Program-made: the position numbers and the translations under genes
The notes under the pieces: model-generated
Told to the model about the DNA's origin: nothing
What the model saw: only the letters and a program-made list of their open reading frames with translations
The model's database searches: none
Source of the DNA: Alphaproteobacteria bacterium
Lineage (GTDB): Bacteria; Pseudomonadota; Alphaproteobacteria; Rhodobacterales; Rhodobacteraceae
Direction: 5' to 3'
NCBI GenBank assembly: GCA_030431825.1
Contig: JAUIIJ010000003.1
Coordinates: 44,084 to 108,083, forward strand
Length of the DNA stretch: 64,000 nucleotides
Shown: in pieces, positions 25,643 to 33,936 of the stretch
How positions within the stretch are numbered: position 1 is the stretch's first letter
How the letters are laid out: the number at the start of each line of letters is the position of its first letter

Positions 25643-25954
25643 TCAGCGGCTGGTCAGCTTGACCTCGTATTCCTTGCCGACATGGTTTTGCACGGTCCGG
25701 ATCGCATCGTCGTTCATGGTCTTGCTTTGTGCATTCTCGTTCTTCTTCTTCATCTTGTTCAGGTCCATTTCCAGCTCGAACGACCCTTTGGCGCTGGCGT
25801 TGGATTCGAACCAATATTCATATGACCAGATCACGTCCTTGTTCGCGCCGATCGCGTTATGGGCGAATTTCGGTGATGTCTGGTTGACGAGCTTGACGAA
25901 GCAGATCGGTTTTTTCACCGCAAGCTTTTTCATTTTTTTGACTTTGCTGCCCAT
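25643..25954 (-). CDS. Orphan 103-residue protein, unrecognised
   Basis: I do not recognise this protein. It is Lys-rich at the N-terminus (VKKMKKLAVKKP) and contains aromatic residues in VIWSYEYWFES. Strand-forming and polar stretches alternate, and it ends EYEVKLTSR. No signal peptide or membrane span is visible. Base composition is clearly nearer 50% GC than the neighbours and includes unusual Lys-AAG/AAA and Asn runs, which suggests recent acquisition. The ribosome site is weak. It is convergent with the DUF808 gene and lies downstream of a gap before tkt on the same strand. Confidence 0.55.
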   Translation of the reverse strand: MGSKVKKMKKLAVKKPICFVKLVNQTSPKFAHNAIGANKDVIWSYEYWFESNASAKGSFELEMDLNKMKKKNENAQSKTMNDDAIRTVQNHVGKEYEVKLTSR

Positions 25955-26024
25955 CTTGGTACGACCTATCTCTTTGCGTTCAATCTATCGTAGAACGCTA
26001 GCATGCAGTCTCGCGCCAGAACAG

Positions 26025-26053
26025 AAAAAAGCCGCGCCCGTTCAGGACGCGGC
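26025..26053 (-). terminator. Terminator of tkt
   Basis: GCCGCG at 26031-26036 pairs with CGCGGC at 26048-26053 around an 11-base loop that can pair further, and six A residues at 26025-26030 give a U-tract on the minus strand. It lies 27 bases beyond the tkt stop. Confidence 0.75.
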
Positions 26054-26079
26054 GTTTCGGTTGCATCGGATTGCCGGTG

Positions 26080-28098
26080 TCAGCCCAGCAATTCCTTGAC
26101 CTTGGCAACGGTGGCCTCGGCGGTGATGCCGAACTTCTCGAACAGTTCCTCGGCCGGTGCCGAGGCACCAAAGCTGTCCATGCCGATGAAACCGGCCCTC
26201 TGCTCGCGTCCACGCTCGCCCAGCAACCAGCGGTCCCAGCCTTGTCGCACGGCGGCCTCGATGCCGACCCGTACCGGGCCAGCGGGCAGGACACGCTTGC
26301 GATAGGCTTCTTCCTGTTCGGCGAAGAGTTCCATGCAGGGCATGGAGACCACCCGAGTGCCGATGCCATCGGCCTGCAGCATGTCGCGCGCCTTCATCGC
26401 CACGGACACTTCGGACCCGGTGGCGATCAGGATCGCTTGCCGTTTGCCCTCGGCCTCGGCCAGGACATAGGCCCCCTGCGCGGTCAGGTTCCTTTGCTTG
26501 TGCTCGGTGCGCACGGTGGGCAGGCCCTGTCGCGTCAGCGAGAGAACGGAGGGCGTGCTCTTGCTGGTGAGGGCCAGTTCCCATGCCTCGGCGGTCTCGA
26601 CGGTGTCGGCGGGGCGGAACACATAGGTGTTCGGGGTGGCGCGGCTGATCGCCAGATGCTCGACCGGCTGGTGTGTCGGGCCATCCTCGCCCAGACCGAT
26701 GCTGTCATGGGTCATGACGAACACGCTGGGTATCTTCATCAGCGCGGCCAGGCGCATGGATGGGCGGGCGTAGTCGGTAAAGCACATGAAGGTGCCGCCG
26801 TAAGGCCGGATGCCGCCATGCAGGGCCATGCCGTTCATCGCGGCCGCCATGCCATGTTCGCGAATGCCGTAATAGATATAGCGGCCCTTGCGATCTTCGG
26901 GCGAAAAGACGCCCAGATCGCCGGTCTTGGTGTTGTTGGACCCCGTGAGGTCGGCGCTGCCGCCGATGGTTTCCTTCATCACAGGGTTCACCACCTCGAG
27001 CACCATCTCGCTCGACTTGCGCGTTGCGACCTTTTGCGCGGCTTCGCTGGCCTGCTTCTTGAGCGCGCGGATCGTCGCGGGCAGGCGTTTGGGCACGTCG
27101 AACGCGTAGGCGCGGTTGAATTCGTCGCGCCGGCGCTCGGGGAGTTCCGCCAGACGTGCCTCCCATGCCGCACGTTCGCTTGCACCGCGGTTGCCGATGG
27201 CTTCCCAGGCCGATTTGATGTCATCCGGAATGACAAAGGGGCCGGTGGTCCATCCATAGGCCTGTTTGGCGGCGTTGATCTGATCCGCATCGGTCAACGC
27301 GCCGTGGCCCTTGGAGGTGTCCTGCGCGGCGTGGCCGAGGGCGATATGGGTCTTGCAGGCGATCATCGACGGCTTGCGCGACGTCCTTGCAGCGGTCAGC
27401 GCCGCGTCGATTGCATCCGGGTCGTGACCGTCGATCTCGATCACGTGCCAGCCGGCCGCCTTGAAGCGCTGCACCTGATTTGTGTTGTCAGAGAGCGCGA
27501 CGGTGCCGTCGATGGTGATGTTGTTGTTGTCCCAGAGAACGATCAGCTTGCCCAGTTTCAGGCGTCCCGCCAGGCCGATCGCCTCGTGGCTGATGCCTTC
27601 CATCAGGCAACCGTCACCGGCGATGACATAGGTGTGGTGATCGACGATTTTCTTGCCAAAGCGCGCGCGCTGCGCTTCTTCTGCAATGGCAAAGCCGACC
27701 GAGTTGGCAATACCCTGGCCCAGCGGACCCGTTGTGGTTTCGATGCCCTTGGCGAGGAAATTCTCGGGATGACCGGCGGTCTTGGCGCCCCACTGGCGGA
27801 AATTCCGGATCTCTTCCAGCGTGATCTCGCGCGATCCGGTGAGATAAAGCAGCGAATAGAGCAACATGGACCCATGTCCCGCCGAGAGGATGAAGCGGTC
27901 GCGATCGGCCCAGTCCGGCGCCGCCGCGTCGAATTTCAGATGCTTCTCGAACAGGACGGTTGCTACATCCGCCATACCCATCGGCATACCGGAGTGGCCG
28001 GAATTGGCCGCGTGGACGGCATCGAGCGTCAGGGCACGGATGGCGGTGGCTTTCGACCAGTGGTCCGGGTTGGCGTTGCGCAATTCGGTAAGATCCAC
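26080..28098 (-). CDS. tkt: Transketolase
   Basis: Thiamine-diphosphate enzyme of the pentose phosphate pathway, moving C2 units between sugar phosphates. The 672-residue protein has [21 protein letters not shown] (active-site His and substrate contacts), [13 protein letters not shown] and [10 protein letters not shown] (the TPP/Mg motif, GDG-N), the PP/Pyr domain, and [22 protein letters not shown] 28098 is preceded by AAAGGAG with a 7-base gap and gives the family start VDLTELR; an in-frame ATG at 28176 adds 26 unrelated residues. It is divergent from the zapA group. Confidence 0.97.
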   Translation of the reverse strand: MDLTELRNANPDHWSKATAIRALTLDAVHAANSGHSGMPMGMADVATVLFEKHLKFDAAAPDWADRDRFILSAGHGSMLLYSLLYLTGSREITLEEIRNFRQWGAKTAGHPENFLAKGIETTTGPLGQGIANSVGFAIAEEAQRARFGKKIVDHHTYVIAGDGCLMEGISHEAIGLAGRLKLGKLIVLWDNNNITIDGTVALSDNTNQVQRFKAAGWHVIEIDGHDPDAIDAALTAARTSRKPSMIACKTHIALGHAAQDTSKGHGALTDADQINAAKQAYGWTTGPFVIPDDIKSAWEAIGNRGASERAAWEARLAELPERRRDEFNRAYAFDVPKRLPATIRALKKQASEAAQKVATRKSSEMVLEVVNPVMKETIGGSADLTGSNNTKTGDLGVFSPEDRKGRYIYYGIREHGMAAAMNGMALHGGIRPYGGTFMCFTDYARPSMRLAALMKIPSVFVMTHDSIGLGEDGPTHQPVEHLAISRATPNTYVFRPADTVETAEAWELALTSKSTPSVLSLTRQGLPTVRTEHKQRNLTAQGAYVLAEAEGKRQAILIATGSEVSVAMKARDMLQADGIGTRVVSMPCMELFAEQEEAYRKRVLPAGPVRVGIEAAVRQGWDRWLLGERGREQRAGFIGMDSFGASAPAEELFEKFGITAEATVAKVKELLG

Positions 28099-28381
28099 GT
28101 GGTGGCTCCTTTCGCGGTCAGTATGGTGTTCGCGGTAACTTGGACTGCTCAATAGCAGCCGCATCCCAAAGATCAAGCGCCTGACCGGCGCAGTTTGGCC
28201 GGTGCTTGAACGCGCAGCGGCAAGCCTTTGAAAGCAAAGGTCAGGAAAATTGCCTTGCCCTTGCGTAGACTGCTAAGAATTGGGGAACAAGATCGATTCG
28301 TCCGTATGCGCTTTGCGCAACGGGACAGGATCAGCAGGCAAAACGTACGATACAGTTCGATGCGTACGAAAGGTGAGGGGC

Positions 28382-28915
28382 ATGAGTCAGATCGAAGAAT
28401 TGCAAAGCCGCATCACGTTGGCGATGGCACGGATCGACGCCGGGGTCAGCCAGTTGGCGGAACAGACCGGCGATACCGCTCCGGGTCCGGATCTTGCCGC
28501 AGCGCTGGAAGAGGAAAGGCGCGCCAGCGCGCATCTGGAAGACAGGTTGCGCGCGCTGCGTGCCGAACATGACGACGAGATTGCCGCGCTCCGGGCGGAT
28601 CTCGACCGGGCGACCGAGATCGAGGCGCTGAAGGAGCAGATTGCCGAGTATGATCAGGCCGTGGGGCAACTGGACATGGATTTGCAACGGCTGCGCGAAG
28701 CCAACGAGCAATTGCGCAACAGCAATGCGGCGCTGCGAACGGCAAACGAGAATGGCGTTGGCAAACCGCGGCTCATCAACAAGGCGATGCTCGCCGAACT
28801 CGAGGCGCTGCGCGCCACGCGCGCGACCGAAGTGGCGGAGGTTGGCGTGATTCTGGCCCGGCTCAAGCCGCTCCTGGGTGATGCAGATGGCGCAGTCGAA
28901 ACGGAGGACAGGTAA
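28382..28915 (+). CDS. Coiled-coil protein preceding zapA
   Basis: A 177-residue protein, almost wholly helical with heptad-rich segments (EEERRASAHLEDRLRALRAE, then LKEQIAEYDQAVGQLDMDL, and LREANEQLRNSNAALR). It lacks a signal peptide. Its stop overlaps the zapA start by one base (TAATG), so the two are co-translated. A role with ZapA in the divisome is plausible (position like ZapB in concept) but this is inference from context. ATG 28382 follows GGTGAGGGG; upstream in-frame ATG 28280 is intergenic. Confidence 0.75.
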   Translation: MSQIEELQSRITLAMARIDAGVSQLAEQTGDTAPGPDLAAALEEERRASAHLEDRLRALRAEHDDEIAALRADLDRATEIEALKEQIAEYDQAVGQLDMDLQRLREANEQLRNSNAALRTANENGVGKPRLINKAMLAELEALRATRATEVAEVGVILARLKPLLGDADGAVETEDR

Positions 28916-29310
28916 TGCCGGAAGTCACAATTCGCATCGGGGGCCGCTCGTTCAACGTGGCATGTCAGGATGGCGAAGAGAGCTTTCTGCATTCTGCGGC
29001 CGGGATGCTGGACGAGGAAGCGCAGGTGCTTGCCGACCAGGTTGGCCGGATGCCCGAGGCGCGGATGCTGTTGATGGCCGGGCTCATGCTCGCAGACAAG
29101 ACGGCGGCATCGGAAGAGCGCGTCAGAGAGCTCGAAACGGCCCTTGCCGAGCGCCAGGCCGAACTGGAGCATCTGCGCGACGCCCCGAAACCGGCGCCCG
29201 AACGGATCGAGGTTCCGGTGGTCCCGCAGGCGGTGACGGACACCTTGGCCGAGCTTGCCGCGCGGGCAGAGGCATTGGCGGGCGAGATCGAGGACAAGGC
29301 GCGGAAATGA
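28915..29310 (+). CDS. zapA: Cell division protein ZapA
   Basis: A 131-residue protein opening with PEVTIRIGGRSFNVACQDGEESFLHSAA, the ZapA N-terminal domain, then a C-terminal helix (ASEERVRELETALAERQAELEHLR) and an Ala/Glu-rich tail. ZapA cross-links FtsZ filaments at the Z-ring in the cytoplasm. It overlaps the upstream coiled-coil gene by one base and the downstream gene by 4 (ATGA). Confidence 0.9.
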   Translation: MPEVTIRIGGRSFNVACQDGEESFLHSAAGMLDEEAQVLADQVGRMPEARMLLMAGLMLADKTAASEERVRELETALAERQAELEHLRDAPKPAPERIEVPVVPQAVTDTLAELAARAEALAGEIEDKARK

Positions 29311-29660
29311 GGGCGCTGATGGCCGTCACGGCCATTATGTGCGCGCCGCTGGAAACCTTCGCGCAAGATGGCCCTGACATCTCCAGTCACATCTTTCAAT
29401 GTGAACGCGGAGTGCTGCTGCCCGTCACCTTTATCACCCCGCCGGACGGAGCCGGATTGGCGGTGATGCAGGTCGATGGCAAGCAGGTTGCGATGCGCGC
29501 GCTGCCGACTGCATCCGGCGTGCGTTATGTCTCACTTGACGAGCAGGACAGCTATCGGCTCCATACCAAAGGTGACGAGGGTTTCGTGACCCATATGGCC
29601 GCGGACCACACGGCCGAGGAAGAGCCGGTGCTGCGCGGTTGTGCGATCACCAGGCCGTAG
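29307..29660 (+). CDS. Exported MliC-like (C-type lysozyme inhibitor) protein
   Basis: A 117-residue protein with a signal peptide (about 1-20, ending TFAQ). The mature part has FQCERGVLLPVTF near its start, SGVRYVSLDEQDSYRLHTKGDEGFV and a second Cys near the end, the pattern of MliC/PliC inhibitors (Cys pair, S.ARY.., W/Y..KG.EA..). It would act in the periplasm against C-type lysozymes or as an unrelated beta-barrel. The start overlaps the zapA stop, a 4-base ATGA, so expression is tied to zapA. Confidence 0.7.
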   Translation: MRALMAVTAIMCAPLETFAQDGPDISSHIFQCERGVLLPVTFITPPDGAGLAVMQVDGKQVAMRALPTASGVRYVSLDEQDSYRLHTKGDEGFVTHMAADHTAEEEPVLRGCAITRP

Positions 29661-29694
29661 CAACCGCAAGGCACGTACCGTGAGGACCGCTGGC

Positions 29695-29722
29695 AAAACA
29701 AAACCGCCCCTGACCGGGGCGG
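29695..29722 (-). terminator. Terminator of grxD
   Basis: CCGCCCC at 29704-29710, loop TGACC, GGGGCGG at 29716-29722. The A-rich stretch at 29695-29703 gives a U-tract on the minus strand. It lies 28 bases after the grxD stop; on the plus strand it follows the MliC-like gene by 43 bases. Confidence 0.75.
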
Positions 29723-29750
29723 CGATGTCGATCTGTTGTTTTCGTGAGGG

Positions 29751-30113
29751 TCAGCCGTTGGCTTCGCGAATCTTGTCCGCCGCCTCCTTGTCAAAACTCA
29801 CGCCCTTGTTTTCGAACAGGGTGTCGAGTTCGCCGGACAGGGTCATCTCGGTGACGATGTCACAGCCGCCGACGAATTCTCCCTTGACGTAAAGCTGAGG
29901 CACGGTCGGCCAGTCGGAAAAATCCTTGATTCCCTGACGCATGGTTTCGTCCGCCAGCACGTTCACATCGGCGTATTGCACCCCCATGTAGTTCAGCACC
30001 CCCGCGACGCGCGAAGAGAAACCGCATTGCGGCATTTCCTTGGTGCCCTTCATGAACAGCACCACATCGTTGCTGGTGACGGTATCCTTGATCTGGGTTG
30101 CGATATCGCTCAT
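29751..30113 (-). CDS. grxD: Monothiol glutaredoxin, Grx4 family
   Basis: A 120-residue CGFS-type glutaredoxin with the active site Cys30 in [19 protein letters not shown] before it, and the glutathione contacts WPTVPQLYV and GGCDIVTEM. It binds a glutathione-ligated [2Fe-2S] cluster and works with BolA in iron-sulfur trafficking. It lies 97 bases downstream of bolA on the same strand. ATG 30113 gives the family start [11 protein letters not shown]; upstream in-frame ATGs are not conserved. Confidence 0.95.
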   Translation of the reverse strand: MSDIATQIKDTVTSNDVVLFMKGTKEMPQCGFSSRVAGVLNYMGVQYADVNVLADETMRQGIKDFSDWPTVPQLYVKGEFVGGCDIVTEMTLSGELDTLFENKGVSFDKEAADKIREANG

Positions 30114-30210
30114 CTCGCTATCCTTGTCTCGCGCCATGTCCCTAAGGCGTGCGCGTTTTAAGTTGTCGTGTTCCGGCAGACCGGTGATCTGTCGCAATCG
30201 GTTCGGTTGG

Positions 30211-30453
30211 TTATGCCGGTGCCTTGGTCGTCAGCGCCAGCGCATGCAATTCCCCGCTGGAGCCGTCCATTTTGCCCTTGAGGGCCGCATAGACCGCGCG
30301 TTGCTGTTGCACCCTGTTCTGCCTGCGAAAGCTCTCGTCGATGACTTCGGCGGCATAGTGATTGCCGTCACCCGCCAGATCGGTGATCGAGATCTTTGCA
30401 TTCGGAAAACTCGCGCGGATCAGTTCTTCGATTTCATGGGCCTGCATTGCCAT
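30211..30453 (-). CDS. bolA: BolA family protein
   Basis: An 80-residue BolA/IbaG-like protein: [36 protein letters not shown], then [17 protein letters not shown]. The His in GDGNHY and the conserved helix-turn are in place. BolA proteins pair with CGFS glutaredoxins, the next gene, to form iron-sulfur complexes. AGGAG lies about 11 bases ahead of ATG 30453. Confidence 0.93.
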   Translation of the reverse strand: MAMQAHEIEELIRASFPNAKISITDLAGDGNHYAAEVIDESFRRQNRVQQQRAVYAALKGKMDGSSGELHALALTTKAPA

Positions 30454-30572
30454 GTGGTGCGTTGCTCCTGCTGGTTCTGAATAGATTTAGGGTGATGCCG
30501 CTCAGGGCGCAAGGGATTGCGTCGTGCCAATTCGGCCCGGTACGCCGCGCGCCCGGCAGGGCGCAGGCCGTC

Positions 30573-31604
30573 TCAGGGGCGCAGGCGCTTGCCGAATGCG
30601 GCCGGATCGTCCTGCATCTGCCGCAGGATGAGATCGGCCCAGCAGGTCATGAGCCGCAGCGTCTCGCCGTCGAAATGATCCTCTGCCTGCAGGCTCTGCG
30701 CGTGGGGCACGGTGTCGTCGGCGGCTGCCAGAAGCGCGGGCACGAAGCAGGGCGCGCCGATCCAGTGGCTATCCATCTGTTCGGCGTCGTCTCGATAACG
30801 GGTGATGAACCAGTCGCAGAGCGATCGGGACAGGCGCAGCCGTTCGAACGGGCGCTGTGACGGCGTGGCATGAAGCAGGCGCCCGAACTGTTTGCCGAAC
30901 GGAATGGCCGAGGGGTGTTCAGGGCCAAGTCGCTCGGCAAAACGGCGTTGCAGCAGGCGCATGAGGGCGAGATCGGCGAGAGAGAGCGAGGCATTTGCAT
31001 CGCTGATGTCGGCAAGCTCGTAGGGGCGGCCTTCAAGGATCAGCCCCAGGAAGTCATGACGCACGTCGCCACGGGCCAGGCGATCCCGCGTGAACGGGCG
31101 CACGATCAGCCGGTCGCCGAACACATCGCGCCACTTTTGCAACCGCGCGACATAGTCGAGCCGTCCCCGGTCATCCATCCGCGTGGCGAATTCCTGCATG
31201 TCGCCGGTGGTGTGACCGTTTTTGAGGTTCTCGGCAAATTGCGACAGAAAACGACTGGTATGCGGTCGTACATATGCGATGACCCGCAAGCTTTCGGCAT
31301 GGTCGGGAATATGCTGATGCAGGGCCGCGGCGACCCGGTTGGGCGACGAGAATTCGAACAACTCGGTCGAGATCACCCCCACATCCCAGTCCGCAGAGGC
31401 AAAGCTGCGCCCGATGGCGCCCCAGCGCTTGTCCATCAAGTGCTTGTGCGTGGTCAGGGTGCGGGCCAGCATCCCGTGCTGCATCGGGCGCGGATAGAGC
31501 AGGGTGGTCCCCGGTGTTGCGACGCCGGACCCCGCCAGCGTGGTCTGGATGGTGGTCGATCCGGTCTTGCAGTCGCCGATATGCAGGTAGAGCTGCTGTG
31601 TCAT
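30573..31604 (-). CDS. Sulfotransferase-like protein behind purL
   Basis: A 343-residue protein whose N-terminus LHIGDCKTGSTTIQTTLA is the PAPS 5'-phosphosulfate loop (K-T-G-S/T-T) of bacterial sulfotransferase-like proteins, with YVRPHTSRFLSQF as the 3'-phosphate region. It is unlike the other sulfotransferase at 478-1194. It starts 3 bases after the purL stop, so it is co-transcribed and probably co-translated with a purine gene. The acceptor is unknown. Confidence 0.72.
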   Translation of the reverse strand: MTQQLYLHIGDCKTGSTTIQTTLAGSGVATPGTTLLYPRPMQHGMLARTLTTHKHLMDKRWGAIGRSFASADWDVGVISTELFEFSSPNRVAAALHQHIPDHAESLRVIAYVRPHTSRFLSQFAENLKNGHTTGDMQEFATRMDDRGRLDYVARLQKWRDVFGDRLIVRPFTRDRLARGDVRHDFLGLILEGRPYELADISDANASLSLADLALMRLLQRRFAERLGPEHPSAIPFGKQFGRLLHATPSQRPFERLRLSRSLCDWFITRYRDDAEQMDSHWIGAPCFVPALLAAADDTVPHAQSLQAEDHFDGETLRLMTCWADLILRQMQDDPAAFGKRLRP

Positions 31605-31607
31605 TGC

Positions 31608-33767
31608 TCAGGTGAGAGCGTCGTGAAACGCGCTGCGATAGGTTCGGGACAACTCGGACAGAGGCGCGGATACAGAGCCGATCTGAACCGTATCACCGGT
31701 AAACCGGCCCACCGACGCCACCGTGACGCCGGCCTGACCGGCAGCGATCATCAGCGCCTCGGCCTCGTCGAAGTTGCAGGCCACGAGATAGCGCGCCTGA
31801 TCCTCGCCGAACAGGAATTCGGTCGAGGCGTCGTCAAGGTGCACGCCGACGCCCGCGCGCTCGGCGAGTTCGAATGCGGCAAGCGCCAGCCCGCCATCCG
31901 ACAGATCGGTGCAGGCGGTCACGAGCTCGCGATTGGCACGGATGAATTCGCCATTGCGTTTTTCGGCGTCCAGATCGACCGCCGGGGCGTCGCCATCCTC
32001 GCGATTGAAAACTTCGGCGAGAAGCGCGGATTGACCGAGATGACCGACGGTGTCACCGACCAAGATCGCCACATGCCCGTCGCGCACGTCGCAGCCGATG
32101 ATGTCGTCGGCGTGATCCAGCAATCCGACCGCCCCGATGGTCGGAGTAGGCAGGATCGCCGCGCCGTCGGTTTCATTGTAGAGCGACACGTTGCCCGACA
32201 CGATCGGCATATCGAGCGCCGAACAGGCCGCGCCGATGCCCTTGAGCGCACCGACGAACTGGCCCATGATCTCGGGCTTTTCCGGGTTGCCGAAGTTCAG
32301 GTTGTCGGTGGTTGCAAGGGGCCTCGCGCCCACGGCACACAGGTTGCGCCATGCCTCGGCGACCGCCTGTTTTCCACCTTCTTCGGGGTTGGCGCGGACA
32401 TATCGCGGCGTGACATCGCTGGTAAATGCCAGTGCCTTGTCGCTGCCGTGCACCCGCACGATGCCCGCGCCAAGGCCCGGTGTCCGTGCGGTGTCGGCCA
32501 TGACCATGGTGTCGTATTGCTCGTAGACCCATTGCTTGGCGGCGTAGTTGGGCGAGGAAATCAGCGCCCGCAACCCGTCGATCGGATCGATGCCCGGCAC
32601 GTCGGCGAGCGGTTCTGCCGGCGGGGTGGGAACCCAGGGGCGATCGTATTCCGGTGCGGACCCCGAGAGGGTCGCAAGCGGCAGATCGGCCATGACCTTG
32701 CCCTGATGTTCAATGATGAAACGATCCTCGGCGATGGTTTCACCGACGATTGCGAAATCCAGATCCCATTTCTCGAACACGGCGCGTGCCTCGGCCTCGA
32801 GTTCGGGATTCAGCACCATCAGCATCCGTTCCTGCGACTCCGACAGCATCATTTCGTAGGCGGTCATGTTCGGTTCGCGCTGCGGCACCGCGTCAAGATT
32901 GAGCCGCACGCCAAGCCCGCCCTTGTCGCCCATTTCGACCGCCGAACAGGTCAAACCCGCCGCGCCCATGTCCTGGATCGACACGACCGCGCCGGTCTGC
33001 ATCAGTTCGAGCGTGGCCTCCATCAGGCGCTTTTCGGTAAACGGGTCGCCGACCTGGACGGTGGGGCGCTTTTCCTCGATGGTGTCGTCGAACTCGGCGC
33101 TGGCCATCGTCGCGCCGCCGACGCCGTCGCGTCCGGTCTTGGCTCCGAGATAGACGACCGGACGGCCGACACCGCTGGCGGCGGAATAGAAAATCTTGTC
33201 GCTGTCGGCGAGTCCGGCGGCAAAGGCATTCACGAGACAGTTGCCGTTATAGGCGGGGTGAAAGCGCACCTCGCCGCCCACGGTCGGAACGCCGAAACAA
33301 TTGCCGTATCCGCCGATACCTTCGACCACGCCATTGACCAGTTGCTGGGTCTTGTGGTGCCCGGTCTCGCCAAAGCTGAGCGAGTTCATGGCCGCGATCG
33401 GACGTGCACCCATGGTGAACACGTCGCGCAGGATGCCGCCGACACCGGTCGCGGCGCCCTGATAGGGTTCGATGTAAGAGGGGTGGTTGTGGCTCTCCAT
33501 CTTGAACACCACGGCCTGACCGTCGCCGATATCGACGACACCGGCATTCTCGCCGGGGCCGCAGATCACCTGCGGTCCCGAGGTCGGGAGCGTGCGCAGC
33601 CATTTCTTGGACGACTTGTAGGAACAATGCTCGTTCCACATGGCCGAAAAGATGCCGAGCTCCGTGAAGGTGGGCTCGCGGTCGAGAATACGCAGGATTT
33701 CCGCATATTCATCGGGTTTCAGCCCGTGGTTTTCGATCAGCTCAGGCGTGATGGCAGGCTCTTGCAT
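31608..33767 (-). CDS. purL: Phosphoribosylformylglycinamidine synthase subunit II
   Basis: The small-type PurL (719 residues) that works with PurS and PurQ in the fourth step of purine synthesis, consuming ATP and glutamine-derived ammonia. [44 protein letters not shown] (catalytic His, ATP/Mg) and [10 protein letters not shown] are visible, and two AIRS-like halves give the length. The larger fused PurL (about 1,300) is not used here. The start is ATG 33767. Confidence 0.96.
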   Translation of the reverse strand: MQEPAITPELIENHGLKPDEYAEILRILDREPTFTELGIFSAMWNEHCSYKSSKKWLRTLPTSGPQVICGPGENAGVVDIGDGQAVVFKMESHNHPSYIEPYQGAATGVGGILRDVFTMGARPIAAMNSLSFGETGHHKTQQLVNGVVEGIGGYGNCFGVPTVGGEVRFHPAYNGNCLVNAFAAGLADSDKIFYSAASGVGRPVVYLGAKTGRDGVGGATMASAEFDDTIEEKRPTVQVGDPFTEKRLMEATLELMQTGAVVSIQDMGAAGLTCSAVEMGDKGGLGVRLNLDAVPQREPNMTAYEMMLSESQERMLMVLNPELEAEARAVFEKWDLDFAIVGETIAEDRFIIEHQGKVMADLPLATLSGSAPEYDRPWVPTPPAEPLADVPGIDPIDGLRALISSPNYAAKQWVYEQYDTMVMADTARTPGLGAGIVRVHGSDKALAFTSDVTPRYVRANPEEGGKQAVAEAWRNLCAVGARPLATTDNLNFGNPEKPEIMGQFVGALKGIGAACSALDMPIVSGNVSLYNETDGAAILPTPTIGAVGLLDHADDIIGCDVRDGHVAILVGDTVGHLGQSALLAEVFNREDGDAPAVDLDAEKRNGEFIRANRELVTACTDLSDGGLALAAFELAERAGVGVHLDDASTEFLFGEDQARYLVACNFDEAEALMIAAGQAGVTVASVGRFTGDTVQIGSVSAPLSELSRTYRSAFHDALT

Positions 33768-33936
33768 CCGGACGTTCCCCAGGGTGGCGTAATGGCGCCG
33801 TTGTTAGTGCAAGCCGCGTCCGGGGAAAAGCCCTGTTCCCAACTTGCCGCAATTGCGCCGTTGAAACCGGCGCGGAGCGGACGACACGGTGGGCGTTCGC
33901 CATGATGCGCAGCGTCACCGGTTTGCGGCAGAGCTT

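Noticed and set aside
26071..28155. Plus-strand frame of about 690 codons opposite tkt
   Set aside because: Antisense to transketolase, which has all catalytic motifs; no ribosome site or family match.
30870..33905. Very long open frame opposite purL
   Set aside because: It is the antisense shadow of a GC-rich, well-identified gene and has no recognisable domain.
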